64,000 nt of DNA from Gammaproteobacteria bacterium (GCA_029880855.1 JAOUNS010000003.1:186001-250000); one strand, 5' to 3'. Shown: positions 18,535 through 28,510, counted from the stretch's first letter. Notes: generated from the letters alone by a model not told the origin. Numbers and translations are program-made.

Positions 18535-21021
18535 CTAGAATCCTTCGAAATCCTTTTCATCGACAGGCATATCTGATTCCTTGACATGATGACTTTTCAC
18601 GTTATAACCGGGTTTCTGATGATGAACCGGTTCAACCTTCTCAGGTGAAGGTGATTCAGTCGCATCCGTTTTCTGAAGCTTGGCGGTTTTTACCACAGGC
18701 TCAGGTTTTGGTCTTGCTTTTGACTGTGGCCTGGCTGCCTTATCAACAGGAATGGTATAACCGGTATCCTTGCTGTCTGCGGCTTTGTGGGCAACTTTGG
18801 CGGTATAGGTATCATTCCCGGCTGCACTCAATTTGAAAAAACCTATCGTCTCTTGTAATTGTGCAGCCTGCGAACTCATTTCCTCTGCGGTGGCCGCCAA
18901 TTCTTCAGATGAAGAGGCAGCCTGCTGCGCGCCTCTGTCCAGCTGTTCCATTGCGCCATTTACTTGCGAAACACCGGTAGTCTGTTCCTCTGATGCCGCG
19001 GCAATTTCCTGGATCAGGGTTGCTGTCTTCTGGATACCAGGCACAATCTCTGTAATAAGGCTGCCTGCCTTTTCCGCAATGGCCACACTGTCTCCTGCGA
19101 GATCACTGATTTCAGCCGCCGATACCTGACTGCGTTCCGCCAATTTACGTACTTCATCCGCTACGACGGCAAAACCCTTGCCGTGTTCACCGGCACGTGC
19201 AGCCTCAATCGCTGCATTTAATGCCAGCAGGTTGGTCTTGTAGGCGATATCCTCAATAAAACCAATCCGCTCAGCGATCTTTTTCATCGCTTCAACGGTA
19301 TCACTGACCGCTTTACCACCTTCTTCCGCCTGTTTTGATGCCTTGCCGGCGATACCATCAGTGGCGCGTGCATTTTCCGTATTTTGTGTTATAGAGGCAT
19401 TCATTTCTTCCAGTGAAGCACTGGTTTCCTCCACGCTTGCGGCCTGTTCACTGGCTGCCTGACTGAGGTTTTGTGATGATGCGCTGACCTGCTGCGAGGC
19501 AGAAGCCATATTCTCTACGGCCGTTTTTACTTCCAGCATGACATTCTGAATTTTCTCCACAAAGCCATTGAATGAACGCGCCGTCTGGCCCAGTTCATCT
19601 GCGCCAAAATCAGGCAGCCGCTGGGTCAGATCACCATCCCCCATACGCAAGTCATCCGCTGCCGCAAGCATCTGGTTAAGCGGTCTGGAGATGACCAGTT
19701 TGGAAAATAAGATGGCAATAAATGCGACTATCGACAAGACGATCAGAGCGGTGATCGTGATCATATTGCGCATTTCATCAATCGCAGCAAATGCCTCGGC
19801 TTCATCGATCTCACTCATGATGACCCATTTCATATCCTCGATATTCAGGGGTCGATAGGCGGATAACACCGGTACATTTCGATAGTCGTTAAATATTTCT
19901 GCATGCGTCTTGCCGGCCAGTGCCGCTTTCGAACCTTTGGTCTTGACCGGCTGTAACCCAATTGCAGTTTCCTGGGCTGTCATCTGGGCAATGGTGGATT
20001 TGTCCAGCCCGACTTCCGCCATCAACTTAAAGTAACCGGCCTTGTCTTCGAGCAGGAATCGGGACTGACTGCGTAACAGGTAATCATCACCAACAATATA
20101 TGACTCACCACTGTCTCCCAGACCAATATCCTTCCACTTTTTATTACTTGTCATGACATTACTGATTTTGTCGACCGGCATCTGGAACACCAACACACCG
20201 ATTTTTCGGCCGTGCTCGTATATCGGCGATGCGATAAATGATGCCGGTGCATCGTAAGAAGGCGAATACGGTTTAAAGTCAATCAACTTGATAAATTGCT
20301 TGCTGTTGGCATTGGCGGCCTGACGAAATACTTCAGCCAGGTTGGTATTTCTATATGGACCGGTTTTGAGCGAAGTTGCGTAATCCACTTCCTTGAATAC
20401 ACTGTACACAATATGTCCGGTATTGTGATCAATGAGAAAAATATCATAGTAACCGAACTTTTCCAGATAATTACGGATAATGGGATGGTATTCTGCGTGG
20501 AAACGACTGTAATCACTCTTGTCCGTCGCCCGGTCCAATTGGTGCTTTGAACCAACCGGATTGGGGTTTTGCGCGATATACATGCTCTGGAAAATCAGGC
20601 TCTTTTCATCCTCAGGAACAAATTCACCAGCCGAGGCGATTTTTCCGGTCTTGTCTTTATAGCGTGGTAAAAACTCTTTGTTATAAAAGCCGGTGACTTT
20701 GGCCTTGCTGCCGGTGATATCGGTGATTTTCAGATCACTCTTGATTGTATGAAAGCTGCGTTTAAAGTCACGCATAGCCTGCACGATTGTTTGACTTTCA
20801 GAAAAGGTCGAGACCTGGTTTCGGATCTGGGCAAAATAATCCTCAATTTGCGTGGCTTTTATTTCCCGGACTGCCGTCAGCTTGTTAAATGCCTCACTTT
20901 CCATGGCAGCATCAGATACTTCATAACTGATAATTGAAACAGACAATATCGCCAGCAAGCTTGCGAGCAAAAACACAACAAGCACTTTATTGCCGACTCT
21001 CATGTTCATAAACAATTTCAT
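18535..21021 (-). CDS. Methyl-accepting chemotaxis protein with large periplasmic sensor
   Basis: This 828-residue receptor has TM1 at about 12-30 and a large extracytoplasmic region of about 380 residues with Cache-like wording ([38 protein letters not shown]). TM2 is at about 417-440, followed by HAMP ([15 protein letters not shown]), then the long signalling hairpin with tip [22 protein letters not shown] Pro/Lys-rich linker of about 80 residues leads to the C-terminal residues DFEGF. These match the spacing of the aromatic residues in the CheR/CheB-tethering pentapeptide of enterobacterial receptors (NWETF). The ligand is not predictable. Confidence 0.95.
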   Translation of the reverse strand: MKLFMNMRVGNKVLVVFLLASLLAILSVSIISYEVSDAAMESEAFNKLTAVREIKATQIEDYFAQIRNQVSTFSESQTIVQAMRDFKRSFHTIKSDLKITDITGSKAKVTGFYNKEFLPRYKDKTGKIASAGEFVPEDEKSLIFQSMYIAQNPNPVGSKHQLDRATDKSDYSRFHAEYHPIIRNYLEKFGYYDIFLIDHNTGHIVYSVFKEVDYATSLKTGPYRNTNLAEVFRQAANANSKQFIKLIDFKPYSPSYDAPASFIASPIYEHGRKIGVLVFQMPVDKISNVMTSNKKWKDIGLGDSGESYIVGDDYLLRSQSRFLLEDKAGYFKLMAEVGLDKSTIAQMTAQETAIGLQPVKTKGSKAALAGKTHAEIFNDYRNVPVLSAYRPLNIEDMKWVIMSEIDEAEAFAAIDEMRNMITITALIVLSIVAFIAILFSKLVISRPLNQMLAAADDLRMGDGDLTQRLPDFGADELGQTARSFNGFVEKIQNVMLEVKTAVENMASASQQVSASSQNLSQAASEQAASVEETSASLEEMNASITQNTENARATDGIAGKASKQAEEGGKAVSDTVEAMKKIAERIGFIEDIAYKTNLLALNAAIEAARAGEHGKGFAVVADEVRKLAERSQVSAAEISDLAGDSVAIAEKAGSLITEIVPGIQKTATLIQEIAAASEEQTTGVSQVNGAMEQLDRGAQQAASSSEELAATAEEMSSQAAQLQETIGFFKLSAAGNDTYTAKVAHKAADSKDTGYTIPVDKAARPQSKARPKPEPVVKTAKLQKTDATESPSPEKVEPVHHQKPGYNVKSHHVKESDMPVDEKDFEGF

Positions 21022-21048
21022 TTTTCTACCTTCCCAAAGAGTTTAACG

Positions 21049-23250
21049 CTAGTGTAAAACCTGAGAATTTACTGAACCACTTTTGCGAGAGTGATTAGCT
21101 GATGCATGATGAGTAGCCCGCTGCACCAGTGTTGGAACATCAAGGATAACCGCCACATCACCACTACCCAGAATTGTGGCGCCACTAATCCCCTTGAGCT
21201 TTTGCAAAATTTTACTCATGGGTTTAATCACTGTCTGAAATTCACCCAGCAACTCATCGACAACAAATCCTGCTTTCTGATTGCCGAATTGTACGACAAC
21301 GATATTTTCCCGATGTTTTTCCCTGGCATTGTCCTTGAAAAACTCACGCAGACGCAGGAAGGGCAATACTTCACCGCGCAGGTTGATATAACTCTGAACG
21401 GCTATTTCTTTTTGCTCATCTTCATTGAGTTCAATACACTCCTGAATCATATCCAGCGGTATAACGTAGCTGGACTCACCCACACCAACCAGGAAGCCGT
21501 CAATGATCGCCAGTGTCAGCGGCAGTCGAATACTCACCGTTGTACCCTTGCCCGGTGTACTGCTGACATCGACAGTACCGCGCAGACTCTCAATATTCCG
21601 TTTTACAACATCCATACCGACACCCCGGCCGGACAGATTTGTCACTTTGTCAGCAGTAGAGAAACCGGCCTCGAAGATCAGACGATAAATTTCACGATCT
21701 GTCATGGTGTCTTCATCAACGTTCATACCCCGTTCCTGGGCTTTTGCCAAAATCCTTTCTTTGGACAATCCACCACCATCATCTTTCACTTCAATCACTA
21801 TACTGCCGGAATCATGGAAGGCATTCAGTTGCAAAACACCCTGAGTCGGTTTGCCGGCCGCGCTGCGTGCTTTTGCTGATTCAATGCCATGGTCCATGGC
21901 ATTACGCACCAGATGCATCAGCGGATCGCCGATTTTTTCAACTACGGTTTTATCCAGTTCTGTTTCAGCCCCGTTGATTTCCAGTTTGATATCCTTGCCC
22001 AGCTCCTTGCTGACATCACGAACCACACGCTGGAAGCGGGTAAATGTTTCACCGATCTGCACCATGCGCAGGGTCAGGGCGGAATCACGGATCTCTTCCA
22101 CGAGTCGGGCCATGGTCGACATGGATTCCAGCAGACGTTCGTCACCCAACTGGTGGGCCAACAAATTACTCGAGGCGCCGGCGATCACCAGCTCGCCGAC
22201 CAAATTAATCAACCCATCCAGTTTTTCTGCATCGACACGCAGTACCCTGTTTTGATTGCGAACTTTTTCCGCCAATTGAGCCTGTTTGTTCAAGGCCGCA
22301 TCAACAGTTTCCTGATGAACCACATGTTCTTTAACCAGGACTTCACCCAGCTTTCTGCCGTCACCGGCACCCAGGACGGCTTGCGTGCTTAACGCGTCAT
22401 CCAGTTCCTGCTGTGTCAGTGCGCCGGTCGCCACCAGTATCTCACCCAGTCGCATTTCTTCATCCGGCAACTGATCCATCATTTCGATAAACATATCAAT
22501 TTTTTTCTTGGGCGGCGTGATGTGCAGACTGCACATTTCTTTCACGAATTCAAAAACTGATTCAATCTGCTTTTTCTCCACTTCGCCGAAAAAGTTCACT
22601 TCAAACGCCAGATAGCAAAGCTCTGCATCGGTATCATTTAATGCCGGCAAACCGTCGTACAGTGTCGTAACACTGATTTCATCACCCAATTTTTTCAGAT
22701 AACGCAAGAAGGAGATCGGGTCCATGCCATTTTGCAGGACCTCTTTGTCAAATTTGATGGAGATATGCCAGTTATCTGCAACCATATTCTCTTCCAGTTT
22801 CTTTACTGTCATGTCAAGCATGTTATTGACATCACTCTGCGAAACTGAATTGCTGTTGTTACCACCCAGATATTCATTTAACCGGGATTTCAATTCTGCG
22901 CCATTCCCCCTGGTTTTCTCATCCAGATCAACGATGCCGTCCACCGCCAATTGCACCAGCACGTTCATCTGGTCACTACAGGCCAATAACAGGGCGATCA
23001 TGTCACTTTCGACCTGAATTTCTCCTGCCCTGACCTTATCCAGCAAATTCTCAACGACATGTGTGAATTCAACAATATTATCAAAGCCGAAAACGCCGCC
23101 GGTTCCCTTGATCGTATGCGCCGATCTGAATATTGCATTTACAAGATCGGTATTCTCCGGATCTTTTTCCAACTCCAGAAGCGATTCTTCCATTATCGCG
23201 AGAAGTTCTTTTGCCTCGATATCAAATGAATTGACTGCCTTATCGCTCAT
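21049..23250 (-). CDS. cheA: Chemotaxis histidine kinase CheA
   Basis: This 733-residue kinase has an N-terminal Hpt domain with phospho-His in FRSAHTIKG (about His45). Next comes a P2-like region, then an unusual pair of repeats (MRLGEILVATGALTQQELDDAL and KLGEVLVKEHVVHQETVDAAL). These resemble the helical repeats in the N-terminal domains of type II secretion/type IV pilus ATPases. The dimerisation domain, the HATPase (NAMDHGIES; DDGGGLS; GRGVGMDVVK) and a C-terminal CheW-like P5 domain follow. ATG at 23250 has GGAG six bases upstream, better than the GTG at 23262. Confidence 0.95.
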   Translation of the reverse strand: MSDKAVNSFDIEAKELLAIMEESLLELEKDPENTDLVNAIFRSAHTIKGTGGVFGFDNIVEFTHVVENLLDKVRAGEIQVESDMIALLLACSDQMNVLVQLAVDGIVDLDEKTRGNGAELKSRLNEYLGGNNSNSVSQSDVNNMLDMTVKKLEENMVADNWHISIKFDKEVLQNGMDPISFLRYLKKLGDEISVTTLYDGLPALNDTDAELCYLAFEVNFFGEVEKKQIESVFEFVKEMCSLHITPPKKKIDMFIEMMDQLPDEEMRLGEILVATGALTQQELDDALSTQAVLGAGDGRKLGEVLVKEHVVHQETVDAALNKQAQLAEKVRNQNRVLRVDAEKLDGLINLVGELVIAGASSNLLAHQLGDERLLESMSTMARLVEEIRDSALTLRMVQIGETFTRFQRVVRDVSKELGKDIKLEINGAETELDKTVVEKIGDPLMHLVRNAMDHGIESAKARSAAGKPTQGVLQLNAFHDSGSIVIEVKDDGGGLSKERILAKAQERGMNVDEDTMTDREIYRLIFEAGFSTADKVTNLSGRGVGMDVVKRNIESLRGTVDVSSTPGKGTTVSIRLPLTLAIIDGFLVGVGESSYVIPLDMIQECIELNEDEQKEIAVQSYINLRGEVLPFLRLREFFKDNAREKHRENIVVVQFGNQKAGFVVDELLGEFQTVIKPMSKILQKLKGISGATILGSGDVAVILDVPTLVQRATHHASANHSRKSGSVNSQVLH

Positions 23251-23270
23251 TGTTTTCTCCACATCTTGAT

Positions 23271-23588
23271 TCAGCGATTTACCACGTTCAGATCGCTGCC
23301 AAAAAACAGATCCAAACCGTACAAATGAAGGACATCCTGTATAACAGGACTGACTGAAGTTAACGCAAATGTCTTGTTTGATGCATCACAGGCGCGTTTG
23401 GCCTGCATTAAAAGTTGCAGGCAGGAAGTGTCGATTTCCTCAACCTTATCCAGATTAAGTTCAACAGCCTCGGCAGTATTGACGCATTCGGTAATTTTTT
23501 CGCCAAATGCCGCTGCACAATAGATGGTAAGCTCACCTTCTGCTTTGGCGGTACATTTTCCGTTTTTCGTCTGTGACTCAAAATTCAT
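23271..23588 (-). CDS. STAS-domain protein (anti-sigma antagonist-like) in the chemosensory operon
   Basis: This 105-residue stand-alone STAS domain has the regulatory loop EIDTSCLQLLMQA, which keeps a phosphorylatable Ser/Thr at the usual site. Such proteins occur in several chemosensory operons of unclear role. ATG at 23588 has CAGGAG six bases upstream. It lies between cheY and cheA. No partner serine kinase is visible. Confidence 0.9.
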   Translation of the reverse strand: MNFESQTKNGKCTAKAEGELTIYCAAAFGEKITECVNTAEAVELNLDKVEEIDTSCLQLLMQAKRACDASNKTFALTSVSPVIQDVLHLYGLDLFFGSDLNVVNR

Positions 23589-23601
23589 GGCCAACTCCTG
23601 C

Positions 23602-23970
23602 TTATGGCATTATCAGTTTCGAAACGGCATCCAGCATTTGTTCCGGTTTGAACGGTTTAACCATCCAGGCCTTGACACCGGCACTGCGACCCTGGTCTTT
23701 CATGTCTTCACCGGATTCGGTTGTCAGCATGATGATGGGGGTGAATTTATATTCCGGCATTTCCTTGATCTTTTTCACCATATCAATGCCGTTCATATTC
23801 GGCATATTCACATCACTGATAATCAGATGAATTTTCTTGCCATCAAGCTGATTCAACCCTTCCTGACCATCCGCGCCTTCAATCACTTCGTAACCCGCGC
23901 CTTTCAACGCAATTCCCACAACTTCTCGCAGTGAGTCAGAATCGTCAACGATTAATATTGTCTTGGACAT
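23602..23970 (-). CDS. cheY: Single-domain response regulator CheY
   Basis: This 122-residue receiver has all key residues: acidic pocket VDDSD, phospho-Asp53 in IISDVNMPNMNG, Thr83 in IIMLTTESG and Lys105 in WMVKPFKPE. There is no output domain, so it acts by protein binding, presumably the output of this CheA. It is second in the operon after the short MCP. Confidence 0.95.
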   Translation of the reverse strand: MSKTILIVDDSDSLREVVGIALKGAGYEVIEGADGQEGLNQLDGKKIHLIISDVNMPNMNGIDMVKKIKEMPEYKFTPIIMLTTESGEDMKDQGRSAGVKAWMVKPFKPEQMLDAVSKLIMP

Positions 23971-24012
23971 CTTGCCTCTCCTTCGTACTTATACTCTTGC
24001 ATAAAACCTGTT

Positions 24013-25215
24013 TTAAAAGAAATCAACTTCCTCAGAACCCGGTTTGTTCACACTTCTGCCATGATGAATCGCCCGTTGTTCCTCTGTTGTGTAGCCTTTT
24101 TCCAGCTTGTCCATAAATGTAGCCAGATCGTACTGATTAAAATCACCGTTTACTCTATGTTGCTTTTTGTCTTCGATAATGGAATTAAACTCCCGCATCG
24201 AATTATTTACATGTACCAGTATCTGGCTCACGCGATCCTGGAACTGTAATGAAACCAGAATGTCGTTAATTTCCCGCACAATTCCGACGCCGGTATTCTG
24301 GAGTACAAGCGATGACTCCGATAACCCCTCCATCACCTGCTTCAGGTTGGTCAATACTGATTCAACCAGTTCGCGGGAATTGATTTCCGACTTCAAATCT
24401 TCCATCGAATATCCGGCCGCATTTTCCAATGCCTTGTGCATGGCGTTATTCACTGTTCCAACCATGTGCGCGATTTTTTCTCCAGCCTTGCCGGACTGGA
24501 TGGACAGTTCCCGAACTTCATCTGCCACTACTGCAAAACCGCGACCCATTTCACCGGCCCGGGCTGCCTCGATCGCCGCATTCAATGCCAACAGGTTGGT
24601 CTGAGATGCAATCTCTTCCACCGAGCCGGCCATGTTTTTCAGGTCATCGGTATAACCGGACAATTCGGTAACTTCTGTCAATAACTTGTTTCTGTTTTGC
24701 ATGGATTCCGACAGGGAGTCCACCAATGAAAACAGTTTGTCATGACTCTTTTCGAAAATGCGGATCAGATTACCTTCTGTCTCATCGACATTTCCGGTCT
24801 TTCTGGACGCATCCATTGCGGTTGTCATGTTCATGACCAACCCTGAGAATCGTTTCGACAGGGTTTTAATTGCTTCTTCTGTCTGTTCGCGTGATATGTC
24901 GATTTGTTTAATCGACAAATCAATCAACTTGTTGGTTGATTTTTCCAGCGACTCCACAAACTCCAGCGGCACACGCGTTTTTTTCATTTCTTCAATTTTA
25001 TTTTCGAGAAGCGTGTCTGACGCCCATACAATGCGTTTTTCCCGCATGCTGAAATACAGGCAGATCAATAAACTTCCCGCCGCCGCAACACCCGCATACA
25101 CCATACTCTTTGTGCTTATTCCCTCTATCCATAGGACTACCGCAAGCCCCGCCAGTACAAGGCCATTCGTGAGCCAGAGCGGACTCATTACTTTTTTAGA
25201 CACTTTTCCGCTCAT
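24013..25215 (-). CDS. Short membrane-anchored methyl-accepting chemotaxis protein with CheZ-like DxxxQ motif
   Basis: This 400-residue receptor-like protein has two closely spaced TMs (about 13-30 and 38-55), almost no periplasmic domain and no clear HAMP. The cytoplasmic signalling hairpin has tip [21 protein letters not shown]. After the hairpin, residues 321-332 read [12 protein letters not shown]. The segment FQDxxxQ (Asp327, Gln331) matches the spacing of the CheZ phosphatase catalytic motif (FQDLTGQ). The C-terminus is acidic-aromatic (EEVDFF). It is the first gene of the chemosensory operon. It probably senses membrane or cytoplasmic cues. Confidence 0.92.
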   Translation of the reverse strand: MSGKVSKKVMSPLWLTNGLVLAGLAVVLWIEGISTKSMVYAGVAAAGSLLICLYFSMREKRIVWASDTLLENKIEEMKKTRVPLEFVESLEKSTNKLIDLSIKQIDISREQTEEAIKTLSKRFSGLVMNMTTAMDASRKTGNVDETEGNLIRIFEKSHDKLFSLVDSLSESMQNRNKLLTEVTELSGYTDDLKNMAGSVEEIASQTNLLALNAAIEAARAGEMGRGFAVVADEVRELSIQSGKAGEKIAHMVGTVNNAMHKALENAAGYSMEDLKSEINSRELVESVLTNLKQVMEGLSESSLVLQNTGVGIVREINDILVSLQFQDRVSQILVHVNNSMREFNSIIEDKKQHRVNGDFNQYDLATFMDKLEKGYTTEEQRAIHHGRSVNKPGSEEVDFF

Positions 25216-26018
25216 CCAATTATTTGCACTTTATCGTTATCGGCATTTGTCAAAATCATTCCAGCAAACTTCCACACGAAACCGGCAATAAATCCTGTAC
25301 TCGTGAAAAAGCGCGAATTCATGCACTTTATGCGTTACTAATCCTGTAAACATTAACTTACTAAATATGTTGTTATATTCACCAAATCAGCCTTTTCATG
25401 CTTATAGTGCAAAACTAATATCGTCTATTCCCTGTAGTTCTTTATAGAGATTTATCCGACTGACAGCGGTTGTTGCTCCGCGGATTGATTCTGAGCAGAC
25501 CGCATACCAATAAAGCCATACAGGCTTTGAGATGGATGGTAAGTTACGATGTGTGTGAACTGACTGGATGGTATAAATTCGTTGTTTGATGAATCTGGTT
25601 CACCAAACAGGGACAACAAGAATGTCCGCAATGGCTGATAAAAACATGTATCCCTTTTGTTTACATCAAGAACAGTTTCTGAATTGATAAAGCAGATTTA
25701 CTGCTTGATATATATTGATTTATTTTAATTTATCGATTTACCGGCTGTTAAAAGCAGGTACACTTCGCCGGTATTCTGTAAAAACCGCAATGGCCGGAGA
25801 GACAACAAACACCCTGTAACAAACGGGTAAACATGGCGGCAGGTTTTTGCCGCACCTCGATGACAGAATGATAGAGTTTTGTACTGACACATGTAATTAC
25901 AGTGAGTGTTTGCGACGTGGCATGACCAGGAGTTGTATCGCCGTCACTTGACGACACCGGACATACTGATCGGCTGGTTGCCGGCAGGGCGTGCCTGACG
26001 AGTACAGTACAGCGTCGA
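25216..26018. other. 803-bp intergenic region, no convincing gene
   Basis: This region separates the chemosensory operon (leftward) from the end of the hydantoinase B gene. The first 250 bases are AT-rich and should contain the operon promoter. Two short hairpins are visible: AAAGCC-N5-GGCTTT at 25512-25528 and AAGCAG-N5-CTGCTT at 25690-25706. The latter is followed by an AT-rich run of about 40 bases. Open frames here lack ribosome-binding sites and family resemblance. Confidence 0.6.
25237..25263 (-). promoter_or_regulatory. Possible sigma-28-type -10 box before the chemosensory operon
   Basis: On the minus strand a perfect GCCGATAA (25237-25244) lies about 21 bases before the first ATG, matching the flagellar sigma factor -10 consensus. 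The -35 at the expected 15-base spacing reads TGGA instead of TAAA, so the promoter is only half convincing and the leader would be short. Confidence 0.3.
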
Positions 26019-27611
26019 TTAAGCGTCCAGGGTTTTGCCCCAACCCCCACCGCCGGCCGAGGCCAGGCTCAGTCGATCACCCGGCTTGACCTGCAGACAC
26101 ACTTTGGGGGACAGCGTCCGCCCATTCAAACGATTCTCCCCCGTCTGCCCCGGCTGACCGTTATTCAAACCCCAGGGCGAGTGGCGACGACGTTCTGTCA
26201 GCAGGGTCACCATCGCCGGTTCCAGAAACTCAAATTGGCGGATCAAACCGTCGCCACCGCTGTGTTGCCCGCCCCCGCCTGAGCCGGGTCGCATACTATA
26301 TATATTAACCCGTATGGGATAACGGCTTTCCAACACTTCGATCGGTGTATTGCGTGTATTGGTCATGTGGGTTTGCACACCATTCAACCCGGGATAGCGG
26401 GGGCCGGCCCCCATTCCCCCGCCCATGGTTTCGTAATAATCCCAGTTGCGTTGCCCCGTGCCCCCCATGGCCAGATTGTTCATACTGCCGTGGGAGGCCG
26501 CCGGTATCTGAGTCGGGATCGCCTGCGCCAGCGCCCCCATGACAACATCCACGATACGTGTGCTGGTCTCCACATTCCCGGCCGCCACGGCAGCCGGTCG
26601 CTGAGCATTTACCAGACAACCGGTTGGTGCATGAATGTGAATGCTGCGAAAACTGCCGGCACAGGCCGGCACTTGCGGTGGCATTAAACAACGAAAAACG
26701 TAATACACCGCCGCCGCCGCCACTGACAGGGGCGAGTTGATATTACCCGGGGTCTGCCCGGACGTTCCCCTGAAATCCACGTCAATTTCATGGCCGCGGA
26801 CCGTCAACGTGACCTGGATGGCGAGATCATGGTTACCGAGTCCGTCGTCATCCATCAGGTCCTGAAAGCGATATTCGCCATCCGGGATCGCTGCCAGCGT
26901 ATGCATGGCCAACCGTTCACCATAGTCATTCAAGGCTGCAAGCGCCGCATTGAACGAGCCTGTTCCCAATTGCGTAATGAGTTGTGCAAGTCGGCGCACA
27001 CCCGTGCGATTCGCACTGAGTTGGGCGGCAAAGTCACCACGTCCTTCCAGGGCGCTGCGGGTTTGGGCCAAAATGCCATTTAGCACCTCCTCATCCAAAA
27101 CCCCGGCGCGCACCAGATGGGTCGGCGGGATGATCACCCCTTCCTCCTCGAGCCGGGAGGAAATGGGCATGGAACCGGGTGATTCGCTCCCAATGTCGGC
27201 ATGATGCGCCCTGTTGGCAACAAATGCTTGCAAAATATCATTAACAAACACTGGCGCAATCACCGTAACATCGGGCAAGTGGGTGCCGCCCAGAAAAGGA
27301 TCGTTCACAATCACCATATCGCCGGCTTGCCAGACCTGATTTTGGACGATGTCCCGCATGGCATACGCCATACTGCCGAGATGCACGGGAATATGTGCCG
27401 CCTGGGCGCAGAGATTGCCTTGCGCATCAAACACGGCACAGGAATAATCCAGTCGATCACGGATATTGGGAGAAAAGGCCGCCCGTTGCAGCACGGCCCC
27501 CATTTCATCGCACACTGCCGCAATGCGGCTGGCAAAGATACTGAGCTCAATGGGATCCATGGACGCATTTCCAGAATCAGTTGATGAATTTGATTTGCTT
27601 ATTTTATTCAT
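26019..27611 (-). CDS. Hydantoinase B / 5-oxoprolinase HyuB-family protein
   Basis: This 530-residue protein has the HyuB pattern: FASRIAAVCDEMG near the N-terminus, SCAVFDAQGNLCAQA, NDPFLGGTHLPD, HHADIG.SPGSMP, and near the C-terminus MRPGSGGGGQHSGGDG. HyuB works with HyuA in ATP-dependent or ATP-independent opening of 5-oxoproline/hydantoin rings. No HyuA is adjacent on either side, so it is an orphan here. The first ATG has no ribosome-binding site. The ATG 17 codons in (MDPIELSIF, position 27560), with GGAA upstream, is a good alternative start. Confidence 0.9.
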   Translation of the reverse strand: MNKISKSNSSTDSGNASMDPIELSIFASRIAAVCDEMGAVLQRAAFSPNIRDRLDYSCAVFDAQGNLCAQAAHIPVHLGSMAYAMRDIVQNQVWQAGDMVIVNDPFLGGTHLPDVTVIAPVFVNDILQAFVANRAHHADIGSESPGSMPISSRLEEEGVIIPPTHLVRAGVLDEEVLNGILAQTRSALEGRGDFAAQLSANRTGVRRLAQLITQLGTGSFNAALAALNDYGERLAMHTLAAIPDGEYRFQDLMDDDGLGNHDLAIQVTLTVRGHEIDVDFRGTSGQTPGNINSPLSVAAAAVYYVFRCLMPPQVPACAGSFRSIHIHAPTGCLVNAQRPAAVAAGNVETSTRIVDVVMGALAQAIPTQIPAASHGSMNNLAMGGTGQRNWDYYETMGGGMGAGPRYPGLNGVQTHMTNTRNTPIEVLESRYPIRVNIYSMRPGSGGGGQHSGGDGLIRQFEFLEPAMVTLLTERRRHSPWGLNNGQPGQTGENRLNGRTLSPKVCLQVKPGDRLSLASAGGGGWGKTLDA

Positions 27612-27724
27612 GGTTTTAGAACAAAATATATTCCCGAAATAGGCTGGTAAAAATCAAGTACCATAGTAAAATACTCGGCATCATTTTGACCCCATAATTT
27701 AATAACAACGCAGAGGAATTTTAC

Positions 27725-27802
27725 ATGAACCCATTAGATTCAATCTTGGGCACGATCATTGTCGGCTTTGTCCTTGCTGCCATCGTAATGATTATTTTAT
27801 AA
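27725..27802 (+). CDS. 25-residue single-TM membrane peptide
   Basis: ATG at 27725 is preceded by AGAGGA at 7-base spacing, one of the best ribosome-binding sites in the region. The 25 codons read MNPLDSILG, then a hydrophobic stretch TIIVGFVLAAIVMIIL, and stop with TAA. It has the shape of small membrane-enzyme subunits or regulators of the CydX type. It sits 63 bases ahead of a PuuD-like membrane protein on the same strand, which suggests they act together. There is no homology evidence. The call rests on the ribosome-binding site and composition. Confidence 0.5.
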   Translation: MNPLDSILGTIIVGFVLAAIVMIIL

Positions 27803-27865
27803 AACACAAACATTCCAACAAGTTATTCGGAAATAATATCCAGCAAAGTATCACGGGAGAAAAGA

Positions 27866-28357
27866 ATGAACGATTTATCATTGGCGGTATGGTTCCATGT
27901 TATGGCGGGTATCACATGGATTGGACTGCTCTACTATTTCAACTTTGTACAGGTTCCCGGTCTCGGCGCCGCCAAGGCTGACGGTACCGCCGCCGGCATC
28001 ACCAAACACATTGCCCCCCGCGCCCTGCTGTGGTTCCGCTGGGCCGCTGTCGTTACCTGGGTTACCGGCGCCGCCGCATTGCAAAAGACTGTCGGTATCG
28101 TTGAAGCCTTTACCTTTGCCAATCAGGCGGCTTCCTACATCGGTATCGGCGCATGGCTGGGTACTATCATGCTGTTCAACGTCTGGGTCCTGATCTGGCC
28201 GAACCAGAAGAAGGTACTGGGACTGGTCCAGGCCGACGATGCGGAAAAGGCCAAGGCCGCCCGGATCGCCCTGCTGGCATCACGTACCAACACCGCCCTG
28301 TCCATCCCGATGCTGATGAGCATGGTTGCCTATGGTCACGCCGGTTTCCCACTATAA
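27866..28357 (+). CDS. PuuD-like (urate hydroxylase membrane-domain) protein
   Basis: This 163-residue protein has four predicted TMs and conserved-looking His/Trp positions (WFHVMAGITWIGLLYYFNFVQVP; LLWFRWAAVVTWVTG; YIGIGAWLGTIMLFNVWVLIWPNQKKVL). The wording matches the membrane N-terminal domain of PuuD-type urate hydroxylases, which use a C-terminal cytochrome c. That domain is absent here, as in many short marine homologues, so urate oxidation is doubtful. The histidines may bind heme. GGGAG lies upstream of the ATG and an intrinsic terminator lies 24 bases after the stop. Confidence 0.8.
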   Translation: MNDLSLAVWFHVMAGITWIGLLYYFNFVQVPGLGAAKADGTAAGITKHIAPRALLWFRWAAVVTWVTGAAALQKTVGIVEAFTFANQAASYIGIGAWLGTIMLFNVWVLIWPNQKKVLGLVQADDAEKAKAARIALLASRTNTALSIPMLMSMVAYGHAGFPL

Positions 28358-28380
28358 GCAATTTGGAATGATTCAAAACA

Positions 28381-28404
28381 AAACCCGGCTCTGCCGGGTT
28401 TTTT
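28381..28404 (+). terminator. Intrinsic terminator after the PuuD-like gene
   Basis: AAACCCGGC-TCT-GCCGGGTTT followed by a T-run forms a textbook Rho-independent terminator just past the stop codon. Confidence 0.88.
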
Positions 28405-28470
28405 CCTGGTTTTAGGGACAGATTAAGGGTTTAACCCCCACGACTTCTTGTTTAGAATAGAACTGTTTCT

Positions 28471-28510
28471 GGCGGCCCGTTGCATTTCAGCGGGCTGCCT
28501 TTTTGTTTTT
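28471..28510 (+). terminator. Hairpin plus U-tract in the leader of argD (possible attenuator)
   Basis: GGCGGCCCG (28471-28479) pairs with CGGGCTGCC (28491-28499), a 9-bp stem with one G-U pair. TTTTTGTTTTT follows at once. It ends only 13 bases before the argD ATG and 66 bases after the previous terminator. A TAGAAT -10-like box at 28453-28458 lies upstream. It may attenuate argD, or simply back up the upstream terminator. Confidence 0.7.

Noticed and set aside
25748-26050. 100-codon minus-strand frame after hydantoinase B
   Set aside because: Overlaps the end of hydantoinase B, no ribosome-binding site and atypical composition.
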